Assembly (NCBI GenBank): GCA_012837425.1
Contig: DURE01000016.1
Location: 1-35,524, forward strand
Length of the DNA stretch: 35,524 nt
DNA from: Clostridiales bacterium
GTDB taxonomy: Bacteria > Bacillota > Clostridia > Oscillospirales > CAG-272
Direction: 5' to 3'
Of the stretch, positions 1 to 6,853 are shown one piece after another; position 1 is the stretch's first letter, and every line of letters begins with the position of its first letter. The position numbers were made by a program, and so were the translations under genes. The notes below the pieces were generated by a model. The model had not been told where the DNA came from, ran no database searches, and worked only from the letters and a program-made list of their open reading frames with translations.

Positions 1-79
1 CCTCAACGCTTTTCCTCACCAAATCCTTCAACTCGCTCTTGACGACTTCCTCGTTTAACTGTATAATGGGGTTGGACAT
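1..79 (-). CDS. IS256-family (mutator-type) transposase, N-terminal fragment cut by the contig end
   Basis: Only the first 26 codons are in the window. The translation opens MSNPIIQLNEEV and continues with KSELKDLVRKSVE, which resembles the N-terminus of IS256/mutator-class DDE transposases common in Clostridia. A strong ribosome binding site (GAAAGGAG, 88-95) lies 8 bases before the ATG. The catalytic DDE residues would be beyond the left edge, so intactness cannot be judged. The protein would catalyse transposition of its own element. The contig stopping inside it fits a multicopy element breaking the assembly. The family call rests on N-terminal resemblance recalled from memory. Confidence 0.7.
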   Translation of the reverse strand, partial: MSNPIIQLNEEVVKSELKDLVRKSVE

Positions 80-190
80 GTTCTAAACTCCTTTCGAATG
101 TTTGTGTGGTAACTTCATTCTACCAGAGTTTTTCGAGCATGTCTATCTTTTTTGCTCTTTTTTCAATTTGCGAAATATATTATACCTTAT

Positions 191-215
191 CATTGTGTAA
201 ATTTACCCTATTATC
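191..215. repeat. possible terminal inverted repeat of the IS256-type element
   Basis: About 110-135 bp upstream of the transposase start, the minus strand reads GATAATAGGGTAAATTTACA followed by CAATG. The TTTACACAAT core resembles the terminal repeats of IS256-family elements, which lie at this kind of distance from the start codon. The partner repeat is outside the window, so neither the boundary nor a target duplication can be confirmed. From here to the sugar operon stop at 304 nothing else is recognised, and no clear terminator for that operon is seen. Confidence 0.3.
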
Positions 216-303
216 ATTGTTTTATTACATTAACAAAACCACGGCATGTGCGGTAACGGCGGGTTGTTTTGCACTTCGGTCTTCGGGAGGCAATCTTTTG
301 TAC

Positions 304-2517
304 CTAATCCATCCAAACAGGGTTGCCGACAGCCACACGACAACCGTGTGTCAGGTCGTAAACCTCGGCCCGGTAGAAGGCCCGTTTTTTCACCTGTAGC
401 GCCACGGCCTGCGGCAGCTTTCCACTGTACGTCGAGGCGTAAGCCAGACCCCGGTCGGTATAAATCCGGAGTTCGTATGCAGTGTCCTTTTGCCATGCGG
501 GAGGATAGAAGTCGTCAAGACGGAGCGTCAGCTCCATACCCTCGCGATAGGCAACCTCTGACCCCATGGGGTATCGGTCTATGCACATTTTAATTCCGAC
601 AGCCCCCACTGTAAAGTTGCCCGAGCGCATCTGACTGAAAAATGCGCTGCCCGATTTTTCCTTGGTGTAAAAGGTTGACACCGCGCTGTTGCTGACAGCT
701 CCGTGCGTGTCAGAGCCTCCCGAGGCATAAACACGCTTGCCAAGCGCCAGCAGCGCCACCCACAAATCGTAATTTCTAAAGGAGGCATGGGTTGAGTAAT
801 TGCCGTAAATGGTCTCAATAAAGGTATATTCGCCAAAGTAGTAATCAAGCGGGTCATCAGAGGAGAGCAGAGTCTTGGGATGCGGGTGTACCATAATTCC
901 GCCAATTGACTGGACATAGCTGGTCAGCTCAAAGAAGCGCTCCTTTGTAAATTTCGGATAGATAAAGGAGCCGGTCAGCTCGTCGCCCCGAAACTCAAAC
1001 TCGGGGAAATTGGCCAGCACCATTGCAAGGCCGTACTTGTGGGGAAAGAGCATATTGTAGTGTACCGACCTGTGATTGTGGCGGCAGGCATTCAGGTCAA
1101 GAATCGCCGTCCCCGGCTCGGTACCGATAATAAACCTCTCCTCGTCCCACTCGAGCAAAAAAAAGCCGCGCATCTGGCGGTGGTCGACCACCGCGGCAAA
1201 GTCGAGCTTTTTTTCGTCCATTTTGGCCGGCCACTCGGACATCGGCAGGCTGCCGTCGCTGGTCCCCCCGCAGTCTGTATGCACATGCAAATCCCCATAG
1301 TAAGCTTTGGTTCCCTCGTATAGAGCGTCAAGAGCAGAAAAATCGGCTTCACCGATGACCCGGTGAGGGTCGGCGGTGGTCGTAACACACTCTCGGGCCA
1401 AAATATAGTCGGGTGCGCGGGTGGGTATGGCGGGTTCGCTGCTCCACACCCCGGCAAAACCCTCAAAGGTGCAGTCGCTAATCTCGACATTGGTCCCTGG
1501 CCCCATGACCGAGATGGCCGGCCTGCTGTTGCCCCGGCTGTCAACAAAGGTACAGTTAAAAACATAAAGCCTGCATTTGTCATTTGCAAGGTGTGGTCTG
1601 AGTACGGCCTCATTCTCCCGGCCGGCATTGACAAAAACCGAGTCGGCAACCGTGAGGCGGACCGCGCGCTCGCCGGCGTCGCGGCAGCCGGTGCTGATGC
1701 CGTTCTCGCCCTGCAGATTGCGGAAATAGGAATTTTTGATTATATATTCGCTTGTGTCAAAACCGGTGCAGTTTGAGAAGTCGCGCGAAATGCTTGTCAG
1801 GCCGAATACCTGTGTTGAGTTATCGCAGCAAATGCCGTCGAGTGTAGCACGGCGGGCATTCAGCAGCGCAAAGTTTGCGCCGTAATCAAGGTCGTCAAAA
1901 TCCACAACCCGGATATTCCGCAAAAGGACCTCGCGGTCAAGGGTGCTGCCGGGGGCGGGGGTGGCAAAGTGGTAGAGAGTTCTTCCGCAGGGGCTTGTAT
2001 GTATGATGTTGCGGAAGGCGACATAGACGCTGCCGCCGTCCGGGCGTATGTCGCGGAAGCGGAGGTTTGCCGAGGAAAAGCCGTCGACAACAAGGGTTTT
2101 TACCGCCGTCTCGGCCAGCGTCATGTGGCCATGCCAAAAGGAGCCCCAGAGCACCGACTCGCCCTCGGCCCGCGCCGGACTGAGCGTCGGCGGCTCAAGC
2201 GGGTTTTCTGCCGGCAGATTAGGGCTGATGCCCGCACCCTCCCCGAGCAGAGTCAGCGACCTGGTGAATGAGAATTTGTCAACACAGTGCCTGCCGGCCG
2301 AGAAGAGTAGGACCGGCGTCGGGAAGGACTCATATGGTAGGTCCCCGAGCACCACCTCGGGAACCTCGGACGCATGCTCGTTCGCCGCGCTGAGCGAGGA
2401 AAACAGATTGACCCCCTCGCAGACGGCATAGGTTACACCCCGGAAAGTAAAACGGTCGCGGGGGGCATTTTCAAAATCGCTTTGAACGGCATAATAGCCG
2501 CGGGGCAGTTGTTGCAT
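304..2517 (-). CDS. beta-helix repeat protein fused to a PHP-type metal-dependent hydrolase domain
   Basis: The 737-residue protein has two parts. Residues about 40-400 look like a right-handed parallel beta-helix, with repeated short strands such as VEISDCTFEGF and LYVFNCTFVDS. Residues about 405-610 are a PHP domain: GDLHVHTD (His411 and His413), VVDHRQ (Asp445/His446), GTEPG (Glu467), MVHPHP (about 543-547) and GGSDTHG (Asp603/His605). These are the usual metal ligands of PHP phosphoesterases and hydrolases. A roughly 125-residue beta-rich tail follows. There is no signal peptide, so it is probably cytoplasmic. The ATG at 2517 is chosen because GGAGA lies just upstream; an in-frame start 21 codons earlier would overlap the upstream gene. 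It lies 10 bp behind the TIM-barrel gene and is probably co-transcribed. PHP enzymes hydrolyse phosphoesters or related bonds, and beta-helices often bind or cleave polysaccharides; the substrate is unknown. Confidence 0.82.
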   Translation of the reverse strand: MQQLPRGYYAVQSDFENAPRDRFTFRGVTYAVCEGVNLFSSLSAANEHASEVPEVVLGDLPYESFPTPVLLFSAGRHCVDKFSFTRSLTLLGEGAGISPNLPAENPLEPPTLSPARAEGESVLWGSFWHGHMTLAETAVKTLVVDGFSSANLRFRDIRPDGGSVYVAFRNIIHTSPCGRTLYHFATPAPGSTLDREVLLRNIRVVDFDDLDYGANFALLNARRATLDGICCDNSTQVFGLTSISRDFSNCTGFDTSEYIIKNSYFRNLQGENGISTGCRDAGERAVRLTVADSVFVNAGRENEAVLRPHLANDKCRLYVFNCTFVDSRGNSRPAISVMGPGTNVEISDCTFEGFAGVWSSEPAIPTRAPDYILARECVTTTADPHRVIGEADFSALDALYEGTKAYYGDLHVHTDCGGTSDGSLPMSEWPAKMDEKKLDFAAVVDHRQMRGFFLLEWDEERFIIGTEPGTAILDLNACRHNHRSVHYNMLFPHKYGLAMVLANFPEFEFRGDELTGSFIYPKFTKERFFELTSYVQSIGGIMVHPHPKTLLSSDDPLDYYFGEYTFIETIYGNYSTHASFRNYDLWVALLALGKRVYASGGSDTHGAVSNSAVSTFYTKEKSGSAFFSQMRSGNFTVGAVGIKMCIDRYPMGSEVAYREGMELTLRLDDFYPPAWQKDTAYELRIYTDRGLAYASTYSGKLPQAVALQVKKRAFYRAEVYDLTHGCRVAVGNPVWMD

Positions 2518-2527
2518 GTCTTCTCCT

Positions 2528-3421
2528 TTAAACATTCCGGTTGGCCATTGTAAGCAGATCTTCCCCAAGGTCGTGAACAAACCTGCACCAGGTCGCCCTG
2601 GTTAAGTCGGGGTAGCGGTGGGAGCCCAACTCAAGCGAAAAGTCGCCGGTATAGCCGATGTCGGCAAGGGCCCTCATGGTGTCGGCCCAGTCGATTGAGC
2701 CCATGAAGGGGGGCAGGTGCGTGTCGCCGTCGCGGTTGTTGTCGCTTATATGCGTGCACTGCAGGCGGGGGCCGACCATGCGGATGAAGGAACCCACATG
2801 AATGCCGCTGAGGTGGGCATGCCCGGTGTCGATGCAGATGCCCACCGAGGGGTCATTTATTATATCGACCAATTCGATAAGCTCTTCCGGGTCACCGCCG
2901 CAGTAGCGGCGGCGGTTGCCCCTGAAGTCCACCATGTTCTCAATGGCAATTCCTATACCTGCTTTTTTTGCGGCTTCAATATAGGGGGCAAGATAAAACA
3001 GATTTGCTTCCCTTGCCTTTTTGCGGCTGTAGAGCGGGTCGTGGGGCAGGTTCCAGGGGTGCATTACCATCCACCCGGCGCCCAGGATTCTCGTGACCTC
3101 GATGCAGCGGTAGTTGGTGGCCCAGACATAGTCGGCGTCGGGGTAGTTCGGGTCGTCCCACTGCCCGGCCGACAGGGTTTGTCCGTGGGTCTGCCGGAAG
3201 GCTATTTTTATGGAATCTGCAAATGCGCGGGTATTCTCTGCCCACTCAAACCAGTTGTCCTGGCCGAGCGGCGCATTGCGGCCCCCGAGGTTCCACAGGT
3301 TAGCGTCGGCATAATCAAAGCCGGCAGCCTTCATGGCAGAAAGGCACTGTTCGATAGTGTAGCGCTGATTGGTTCCGGGAATTCTGCTCATCAGCCAGGT
3401 TGAGGCCGATAATGTCATCAT
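2528..3421 (-). CDS. sugar phosphate isomerase/epimerase-like TIM-barrel protein (AP endonuclease 2 superfamily)
   Basis: The 297-residue protein has the xylose-isomerase-like TIM-barrel pattern. Candidate metal and acid-base residues are visible at strand ends: Glu161 (IAIENM), Asp198 and His201 (CIDTGHAH), His224 and Asp227 (THISDNN), His235 and Glu264 (SLELGSH). Relatives isomerise or epimerise sugars, dehydrate inosose, or cleave 3-oxo-glycosides with a divalent metal. The start at 3421 is preferred over the in-frame ATG at 3463: GGAGA lies 7 bases before it, while the upstream ATG overlaps a promoter -10 box and would not be transcribed. A second ATG follows immediately at 3418. It is the first gene of the leftward arm, with the beta-helix/PHP gene downstream and two Gfo/Idh/MocA oxidoreductases divergent. 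The exact reaction cannot be fixed from sequence. Confidence 0.88.
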   Translation of the reverse strand: MMTLSASTWLMSRIPGTNQRYTIEQCLSAMKAAGFDYADANLWNLGGRNAPLGQDNWFEWAENTRAFADSIKIAFRQTHGQTLSAGQWDDPNYPDADYVWATNYRCIEVTRILGAGWMVMHPWNLPHDPLYSRKKAREANLFYLAPYIEAAKKAGIGIAIENMVDFRGNRRRYCGGDPEELIELVDIINDPSVGICIDTGHAHLSGIHVGSFIRMVGPRLQCTHISDNNRDGDTHLPPFMGSIDWADTMRALADIGYTGDFSLELGSHRYPDLTRATWCRFVHDLGEDLLTMANRNV

Positions 3422-3461
3422 ACAGGGTTCTCCTTGCGCTTCTTTACGGCATTTTTGTTTC

Positions 3462-3491
3462 ATTATACCACATCACCGCGCGGTATGTGAA
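3462..3491 (-). promoter_or_regulatory. sigma-A promoter of the leftward sugar operon
   Basis: On the minus strand, -35 TTCACA (3486-3491) and a perfect -10 TATAAT (3462-3467) are separated by 18 bases. Transcription should start near 3455, giving a leader of about 34 nt before the 3421 start. The -10 box contains the more upstream candidate ATG, which argues against that start. Confidence 0.7.
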
Positions 3492-3564
3492 GCCAGGCGC
3501 AAAATTATTTTCCTGCAATCAAAAATTATAATATTTAAGGTTATCCCGCAGGTGTTATTTAGAG

Positions 3565-3593
3565 TTGACAAAAAGGAAATAATGAAGTATTAT
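3565..3593 (+). promoter_or_regulatory. sigma-A promoter of the rightward oxidoreductase pair
   Basis: TTGACA (3565-3570), a 17-base spacer and TATTAT (3588-3593) make a near-consensus promoter. Transcription should begin near 3600, leaving a leader of about 100 nt. The leader contains a short inverted repeat, CCGG-TTTTG-CCGG (about 3609-3621), that could be an operator. The divergent arrangement with the promoter at 3462-3491 suggests shared control. Confidence 0.75.
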
Positions 3594-3703
3594 GTTTCTG
3601 AAAACAACCGGTTTTGCCGGCAAAAAGCGGGACAGCCATATATCCTTGTCTCGCCTTTGATTTATGTGTTGCAAAAAAACAGAAAAACACGGCAGGGGGA
3701 GAA

Positions 3704-4753
3704 ATGAAGGTTGCGATTATCGGTTGCGGCACAATTGCCAATACCGCCCACATACCGGCATATCTGAAAAACAAGGACGCAGAAGTAAAATATTTCTGCG
3801 ATATAATCCCCGAGCGGGCAGCGTCCGCGGTTGAAAAATACGGCTGCGGGATAGCGGTCACCGACTACCGCGAGATTCTGCGCGACGATGAAGTTGCCGC
3901 GGTGTCGGTTTGCACCCCGAACAATGTCCACGCGCAAATAACGATAGATTTTCTTACGGCGGGCAAGCATGTGCTCTGCGAAAAGCCCGCGGCAAGAACC
4001 TATGAAGAGGCCCTCAGTATGCAAGAGGCCCAGCACAAAACCGGCAGGGTGCTCAATATCGGGGTGGTAAACCGGTTCAACGACAGCGTAAACCTGATAA
4101 AAAAATATATTGACGGCGGGAGGCTCGGCGAGGTTTTTCATGTTTATGTCAGTTTCCGCGCCCACCGCTCAATTCCGGGGCTGGGCGGAGACTTTACAAC
4201 AAAAGAAATCGCCGGCGGAGGTGTTCTTATCGACTGGGGAGTGCATTTTCTTGACATTGTAATGTACTGCTGCGGCGACCCGAATCCCCTGACGGTCACC
4301 GCAGAGGCCTTCTGCAGGCTCGGCAGAAATATTCCCGAATACGCATACAAGAATATGTGGGCCGGGCCGCCGAAACATGGCGGCATATATGACGTGGAGG
4401 ATTCTGTCACGGGTATGATTCGCACCGAAGGCCCTGTTATCACCTTTGGCGGCGCCTGGGCACAGAACATCGGCAAAGACGAGATGTATATTGATTTTAT
4501 GGGGGACAAGGCCGGAGTTCGCCTTTATTACGGCAAGGATTTTGAGGTTTATACGGCCGAGCACGGCGCCCTTGTTTCATACAAGCCCGAGTTTAATATG
4601 ACAAATCATTTTGAGAATGAGATAAATGCTTTTGTCAGGTGCATTCAGACCGGGGAGCGGTTGCCCTCTCATATTGACTCGGTGATTATAACCCAGAGAA
4701 TCCTGCAGGCAGTTTACGACTCGGCCGCGACCCACAGGGAAATCGTCTTTTGA
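3704..4753 (+). CDS. Gfo/Idh/MocA-family NAD(P)-dependent oxidoreductase
   Basis: The 349-residue protein opens with a Rossmann dinucleotide-binding signature, AIIGCGTIANTAHIP (residues 4-18). It has the family EKP motif at 93-95 (CEKPAA) and the catalytic Asp-x-x-x-His, IDWGVH (Asp177/His181). Family members use NAD(P) to oxidise or reduce a sugar or cyclitol hydroxyl; substrates cannot be read from sequence. The length is typical. The ATG at 3704 follows GGGGGAG closely and starts exactly at the Rossmann strand; an ORF extension to 3614 has no family-like sequence. It is the first gene after the promoter at 3565-3593, and the second oxidoreductase follows after 12 bp. With the divergent TIM-barrel gene it recalls oxidation-then-isomerisation or oxidation-then-elimination sugar pathways. 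Confidence 0.93.
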   Translation: MKVAIIGCGTIANTAHIPAYLKNKDAEVKYFCDIIPERAASAVEKYGCGIAVTDYREILRDDEVAAVSVCTPNNVHAQITIDFLTAGKHVLCEKPAARTYEEALSMQEAQHKTGRVLNIGVVNRFNDSVNLIKKYIDGGRLGEVFHVYVSFRAHRSIPGLGGDFTTKEIAGGGVLIDWGVHFLDIVMYCCGDPNPLTVTAEAFCRLGRNIPEYAYKNMWAGPPKHGGIYDVEDSVTGMIRTEGPVITFGGAWAQNIGKDEMYIDFMGDKAGVRLYYGKDFEVYTAEHGALVSYKPEFNMTNHFENEINAFVRCIQTGERLPSHIDSVIITQRILQAVYDSAATHREIVF

Positions 4754-4765
4754 CCGGGGGTAGTC

Positions 4766-5605
4766 ATGAAAATAGGGTTTGTTGATTATTATCTTGATGA
4801 ATGGCATGCAAACAATTATCCCGCATGGATAAAGGAAGCCTCGGGGGGCGAGATTGAGGTGGCCTATGCCTATGCCATGACCGACAGCCCCCACGGCGGG
4901 AAGACTACCGACGAGTGGTGCCGCAAGTTCGGTGTCACCAGATGCCACACTACCGGAGAGCTGGCCGAGAAAAGCGACGCGGTGGTGGTACTTGCGCCCG
5001 ACAACGCCGAGGTGCACGAGGAGTTGTGCCGCGTACCCATGCGCTGCGGGAAGCCGGTCTATGTCGACAAAACCTTTGCCCCCGACCTTGCCGCCGCACG
5101 GCGCATGTTTGAGGTCGCCGGGCAGTTTGGCACTCCCTGCTATTCCACCTCACCGCTGCGCTATGCGGCCGAATACCGGGCTGTTGAGGCAGCTACGGTC
5201 TGCGCCGCCGGCCTGTGGGGCGGAGGGGACTATGAGAACTACTCGGTACATCTGCTCGAGCCTCTGGTGATGCTGATGAGGCGCCAGGCCAGGAGGGTGA
5301 TGTGCCTTACCGCGGAGGGCTGGCTTAATTTTAATGTCGAATTTGAGGGCGGGAGGATCGGCACCATAACCCTGTTTGAGAACGGTTCGCCTTTTGTCTC
5401 CAATATCTGTACCACAGAAGGCTCTCACTTCCTGCAGGTAAAATCGGATTTCTTTAGGGGGTTTATTCTTGAGCTTGTGGATTTCTTCAGGACCGGCAGG
5501 GTTAAGGTGCCGCACAAGGAAACCCTTATGATTATGGCAATAAGAGATGCCGGGGCAAAAGCCCGAAGGCAGCCCGCCATATGGGTCCCGGTCGGGCAGA
5601 TCTGA
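4766..5605 (+). CDS. short, divergent Gfo/Idh/MocA-like oxidoreductase
   Basis: This 279-residue protein begins with a beta-strand (MKIGFVDYYLDEWHANNYP) in place of the usual glycine-rich loop. It keeps the order of the family: a VVLAPDNAEVHEE segment, a YVDKTFAPD motif replacing the usual EKP (the lysine is kept), and a hydrophobic YSVHLLEPLVML helix carrying one histidine. The catalytic Asp normally four residues before that histidine is missing, and the C-terminal beta domain is shortened. It could be a partner or regulatory subunit of the upstream enzyme, or an oxidoreductase with altered chemistry. The start follows a GGGGGT ribosome site 12 bp after the upstream stop, so the two genes are probably translated from one transcript. 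A strong hairpin follows. Confidence 0.75.
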   Translation: MKIGFVDYYLDEWHANNYPAWIKEASGGEIEVAYAYAMTDSPHGGKTTDEWCRKFGVTRCHTTGELAEKSDAVVVLAPDNAEVHEELCRVPMRCGKPVYVDKTFAPDLAAARRMFEVAGQFGTPCYSTSPLRYAAEYRAVEAATVCAAGLWGGGDYENYSVHLLEPLVMLMRRQARRVMCLTAEGWLNFNVEFEGGRIGTITLFENGSPFVSNICTTEGSHFLQVKSDFFRGFILELVDFFRTGRVKVPHKETLMIMAIRDAGAKARRQPAIWVPVGQI

Positions 5606-5690
5606 GGACCGCTTGGGTCTTTGATACATGAGCTTGTCGCATAAAAAGGTTTTTTGACCCTGCCTTTTTATGGAAAGCAGCCGATATACA

Positions 5691-5720
5691 GCAAAACCAC
5701 CCCGGCCGGGGTGGTTTTGC
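5691..5720. terminator. perfect 30-bp palindromic terminator hairpin
   Basis: GCAAAACCACCCCGG followed directly by its exact reverse complement. The A-rich and T-rich arm ends let it end transcription in either direction, so it can close the rightward oxidoreductase operon and stop leftward read-through. A second, AT-rich hairpin (ATAAAAAGG/CCTTTTTAT, 5641-5671) lies just before it. Confidence 0.75.
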
Positions 5721-5794
5721 GTACCCTGATTTTCAAATATAAAACTTTAGGCATTATGTACTTCAATAAGCGCCGGTGCGCGCCCAAAAACCTG

Positions 5795-5965
5795 TTATGC
5801 TAAAGCTTTTATAAAATCTATAATATAGCCCCTTCTTAATATATCATGGTGTTTTTGATTGTAATAATTTCTAAGACAAGAATAGCACGAAGTATCTTTA
5901 TATTCTCCTCCGCAATCACAATTTTCCACAAGCTGCAATGAGGCCCTAACAGCTCGGAGGACTGG
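5795..5965 (-). pseudogene. C-terminal remnant of a DUF1998/MZB-domain helicase-type protein
   Basis: In the minus-strand frame ending at 5795, about 55 residues read as the cysteine-rich C-terminus of DUF1998/MZB proteins. The run is NCDCGG, then TSCYSCLRNYYNQKHHD, then RRGYIIDFIKALA and stop. These domains end large DEAD/DEAH-box helicases and DUF1998 proteins, including DISARM-type DrmB and MrfA-like repair helicases. No start codon with a ribosome site precedes the segment. Upstream the frame runs straight into a terminator hairpin and tRNA-Leu, so the N-terminal bulk is missing. The segment is more AT-rich than its neighbours. It is best read as a relic of a lost or deleted accessory gene. 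The family call rests on motif recall. Confidence 0.65.
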
Positions 5966-5984
5966 ACACAATTCTTTATATAGC

Positions 5985-6010
5985 AAAAACCACCCGCATG
6001 GGTGGTTTTT
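5985..6010 (-). terminator. rho-independent terminator after tRNA-Leu
   Basis: AAAAACCACCC, loop GCAT, then GGGTGGTTTTT: an 11-bp perfect stem whose minus-strand 3' arm ends in a T run. It lies 24 bp past the tRNA 3' end. Its core (AAAACCACCC/GGGTGGTTTT) nearly matches the hairpin at 5691-5720 on the other side of the DUF1998 remnant. Confidence 0.8.
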
Positions 6011-6033
6011 CGTATTTATAATCGTCACTCTGG

Positions 6034-6116
6034 TGGTGCGGGTAACAGGGGTCGAACCTGTACGGTTGCCCACCGGATCCTAAATCCGGCGCGTCTTCCG
6101 ATTCCGCCATACCCGC
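6034..6116 (-). tRNA. tRNA-Leu (anticodon UAG)
   Basis: The minus strand folds into a class II tRNA. The acceptor arms are GCGGGTA and TACCCGC. The anticodon stem CCGGA/TCCGG holds the loop TTTAGGA with anticodon TAG. There is a long variable arm, a T arm ACAGG-TTCGACC-CCTGT, discriminator A and an encoded CCA. It decodes CUA and, by wobble, other CUN leucine codons. The gene has its own promoter (6207-6235) and terminator. Confidence 0.95.
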
Positions 6117-6206
6117 GGCAATGTGTACGAGTGCGGCGGAATATCCCGCACACACTCAGAACAAGATTAGCGGGTTTATCCGCGCATACCGCCGAACACA
6201 TCATTA

Positions 6207-6235
6207 TTTATATCACAAGGGGACGGATTTGTCAA
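6207..6235 (-). promoter_or_regulatory. promoter of tRNA-Leu
   Basis: Minus strand TTGACA (6230-6235), 17-base spacer, TATAAA (6207-6212). Transcription should start about 84 nt upstream of the mature tRNA 5' end. The boxes sit between the pyrophosphatase stop and the tRNA, so the tRNA is transcribed independently of the operon upstream. Confidence 0.7.
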
Positions 6236-6271
6236 GTAAAAGCATATCGGCACAAAGGCTTTTTCTGGTTA

Positions 6272-6805
6272 TTACATATCAGGAAATTTTTTCTTGTACC
6301 CTTCTATTGCTCCCGCAATTATTATCTTGGCCTCATCCCGGCCGAGCAGCGAGTCGACCGCTGTCTTTTTGCCCTCAAGCTGCTTGTAGACGCTGAAAAA
6401 GTGCATTATTTCATCAAAAACATGGGCCGGCAGCCCGTCAAGCGAGGTTACCTCCCGGTAGGTGGGGTCTGAAAAAGGAATCGCTATGATTTTATCGTCC
6501 AGGTCCCCGGCGTCCATCATCCGCATCACGCCTATAGGATAGCAGCGGATGAGCGTCATCGGATACACCGGTGTTGACATGATTACAAGAACGTCAAGCG
6601 GGTCACCGTCGTCGGCATATGTGCGCGGAATAAAGCCGTAGTTCTGGGGATAGTGGGTCGAGGTGTAGAGCACGCGGTCAAGCTTGATTAACCCGGTTTC
6701 CTTGTCGAGCTCGTATTTGCATTTGCTGCCCATCGGGATTTCAATCAGAGCCGTGAAATCATCGGGGGTAATGAGCGCCGGGTCGATACTGTGCCAGATA
6801 TTCAT
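6272..6805 (-). CDS. ppa: soluble family I inorganic pyrophosphatase
   Basis: The 177-residue enzyme hydrolyses pyrophosphate to two phosphates in the cytoplasm, pulling biosynthetic reactions forward. The family I signature DDGDPLDVLV is at residues 65-74, with its Mg2+-binding aspartates. The conserved IEIPMGSKCKYE and YPQNYGFIP segments are also present, and the length is typical. GAGGAG lies upstream of the ATG. It starts 48 bp after the obg stop and is probably the last gene of the DUF512-der-suhB-obg-ppa run; the next feature downstream is the separately promoted tRNA-Leu. No membrane segments are present, so it is not the ion-pumping type. Confidence 0.96.
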   Translation of the reverse strand: MNIWHSIDPALITPDDFTALIEIPMGSKCKYELDKETGLIKLDRVLYTSTHYPQNYGFIPRTYADDGDPLDVLVIMSTPVYPMTLIRCYPIGVMRMMDAGDLDDKIIAIPFSDPTYREVTSLDGLPAHVFDEIMHFFSVYKQLEGKKTAVDSLLGRDEAKIIIAGAIEGYKKKFPDM

Positions 6806-6853
6806 CTGCTTGCTCCTCTCTTGTATCCATGTTGCCAGGTGTTGGCCGGGCGT

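Noticed and set aside
3421-3463. Upstream ATG at 3463 as start of the TIM-barrel gene
   Set aside because: It overlaps the promoter -10 box and has no ribosome site. The ATG at 3421 has GGAGA at 7 bases.
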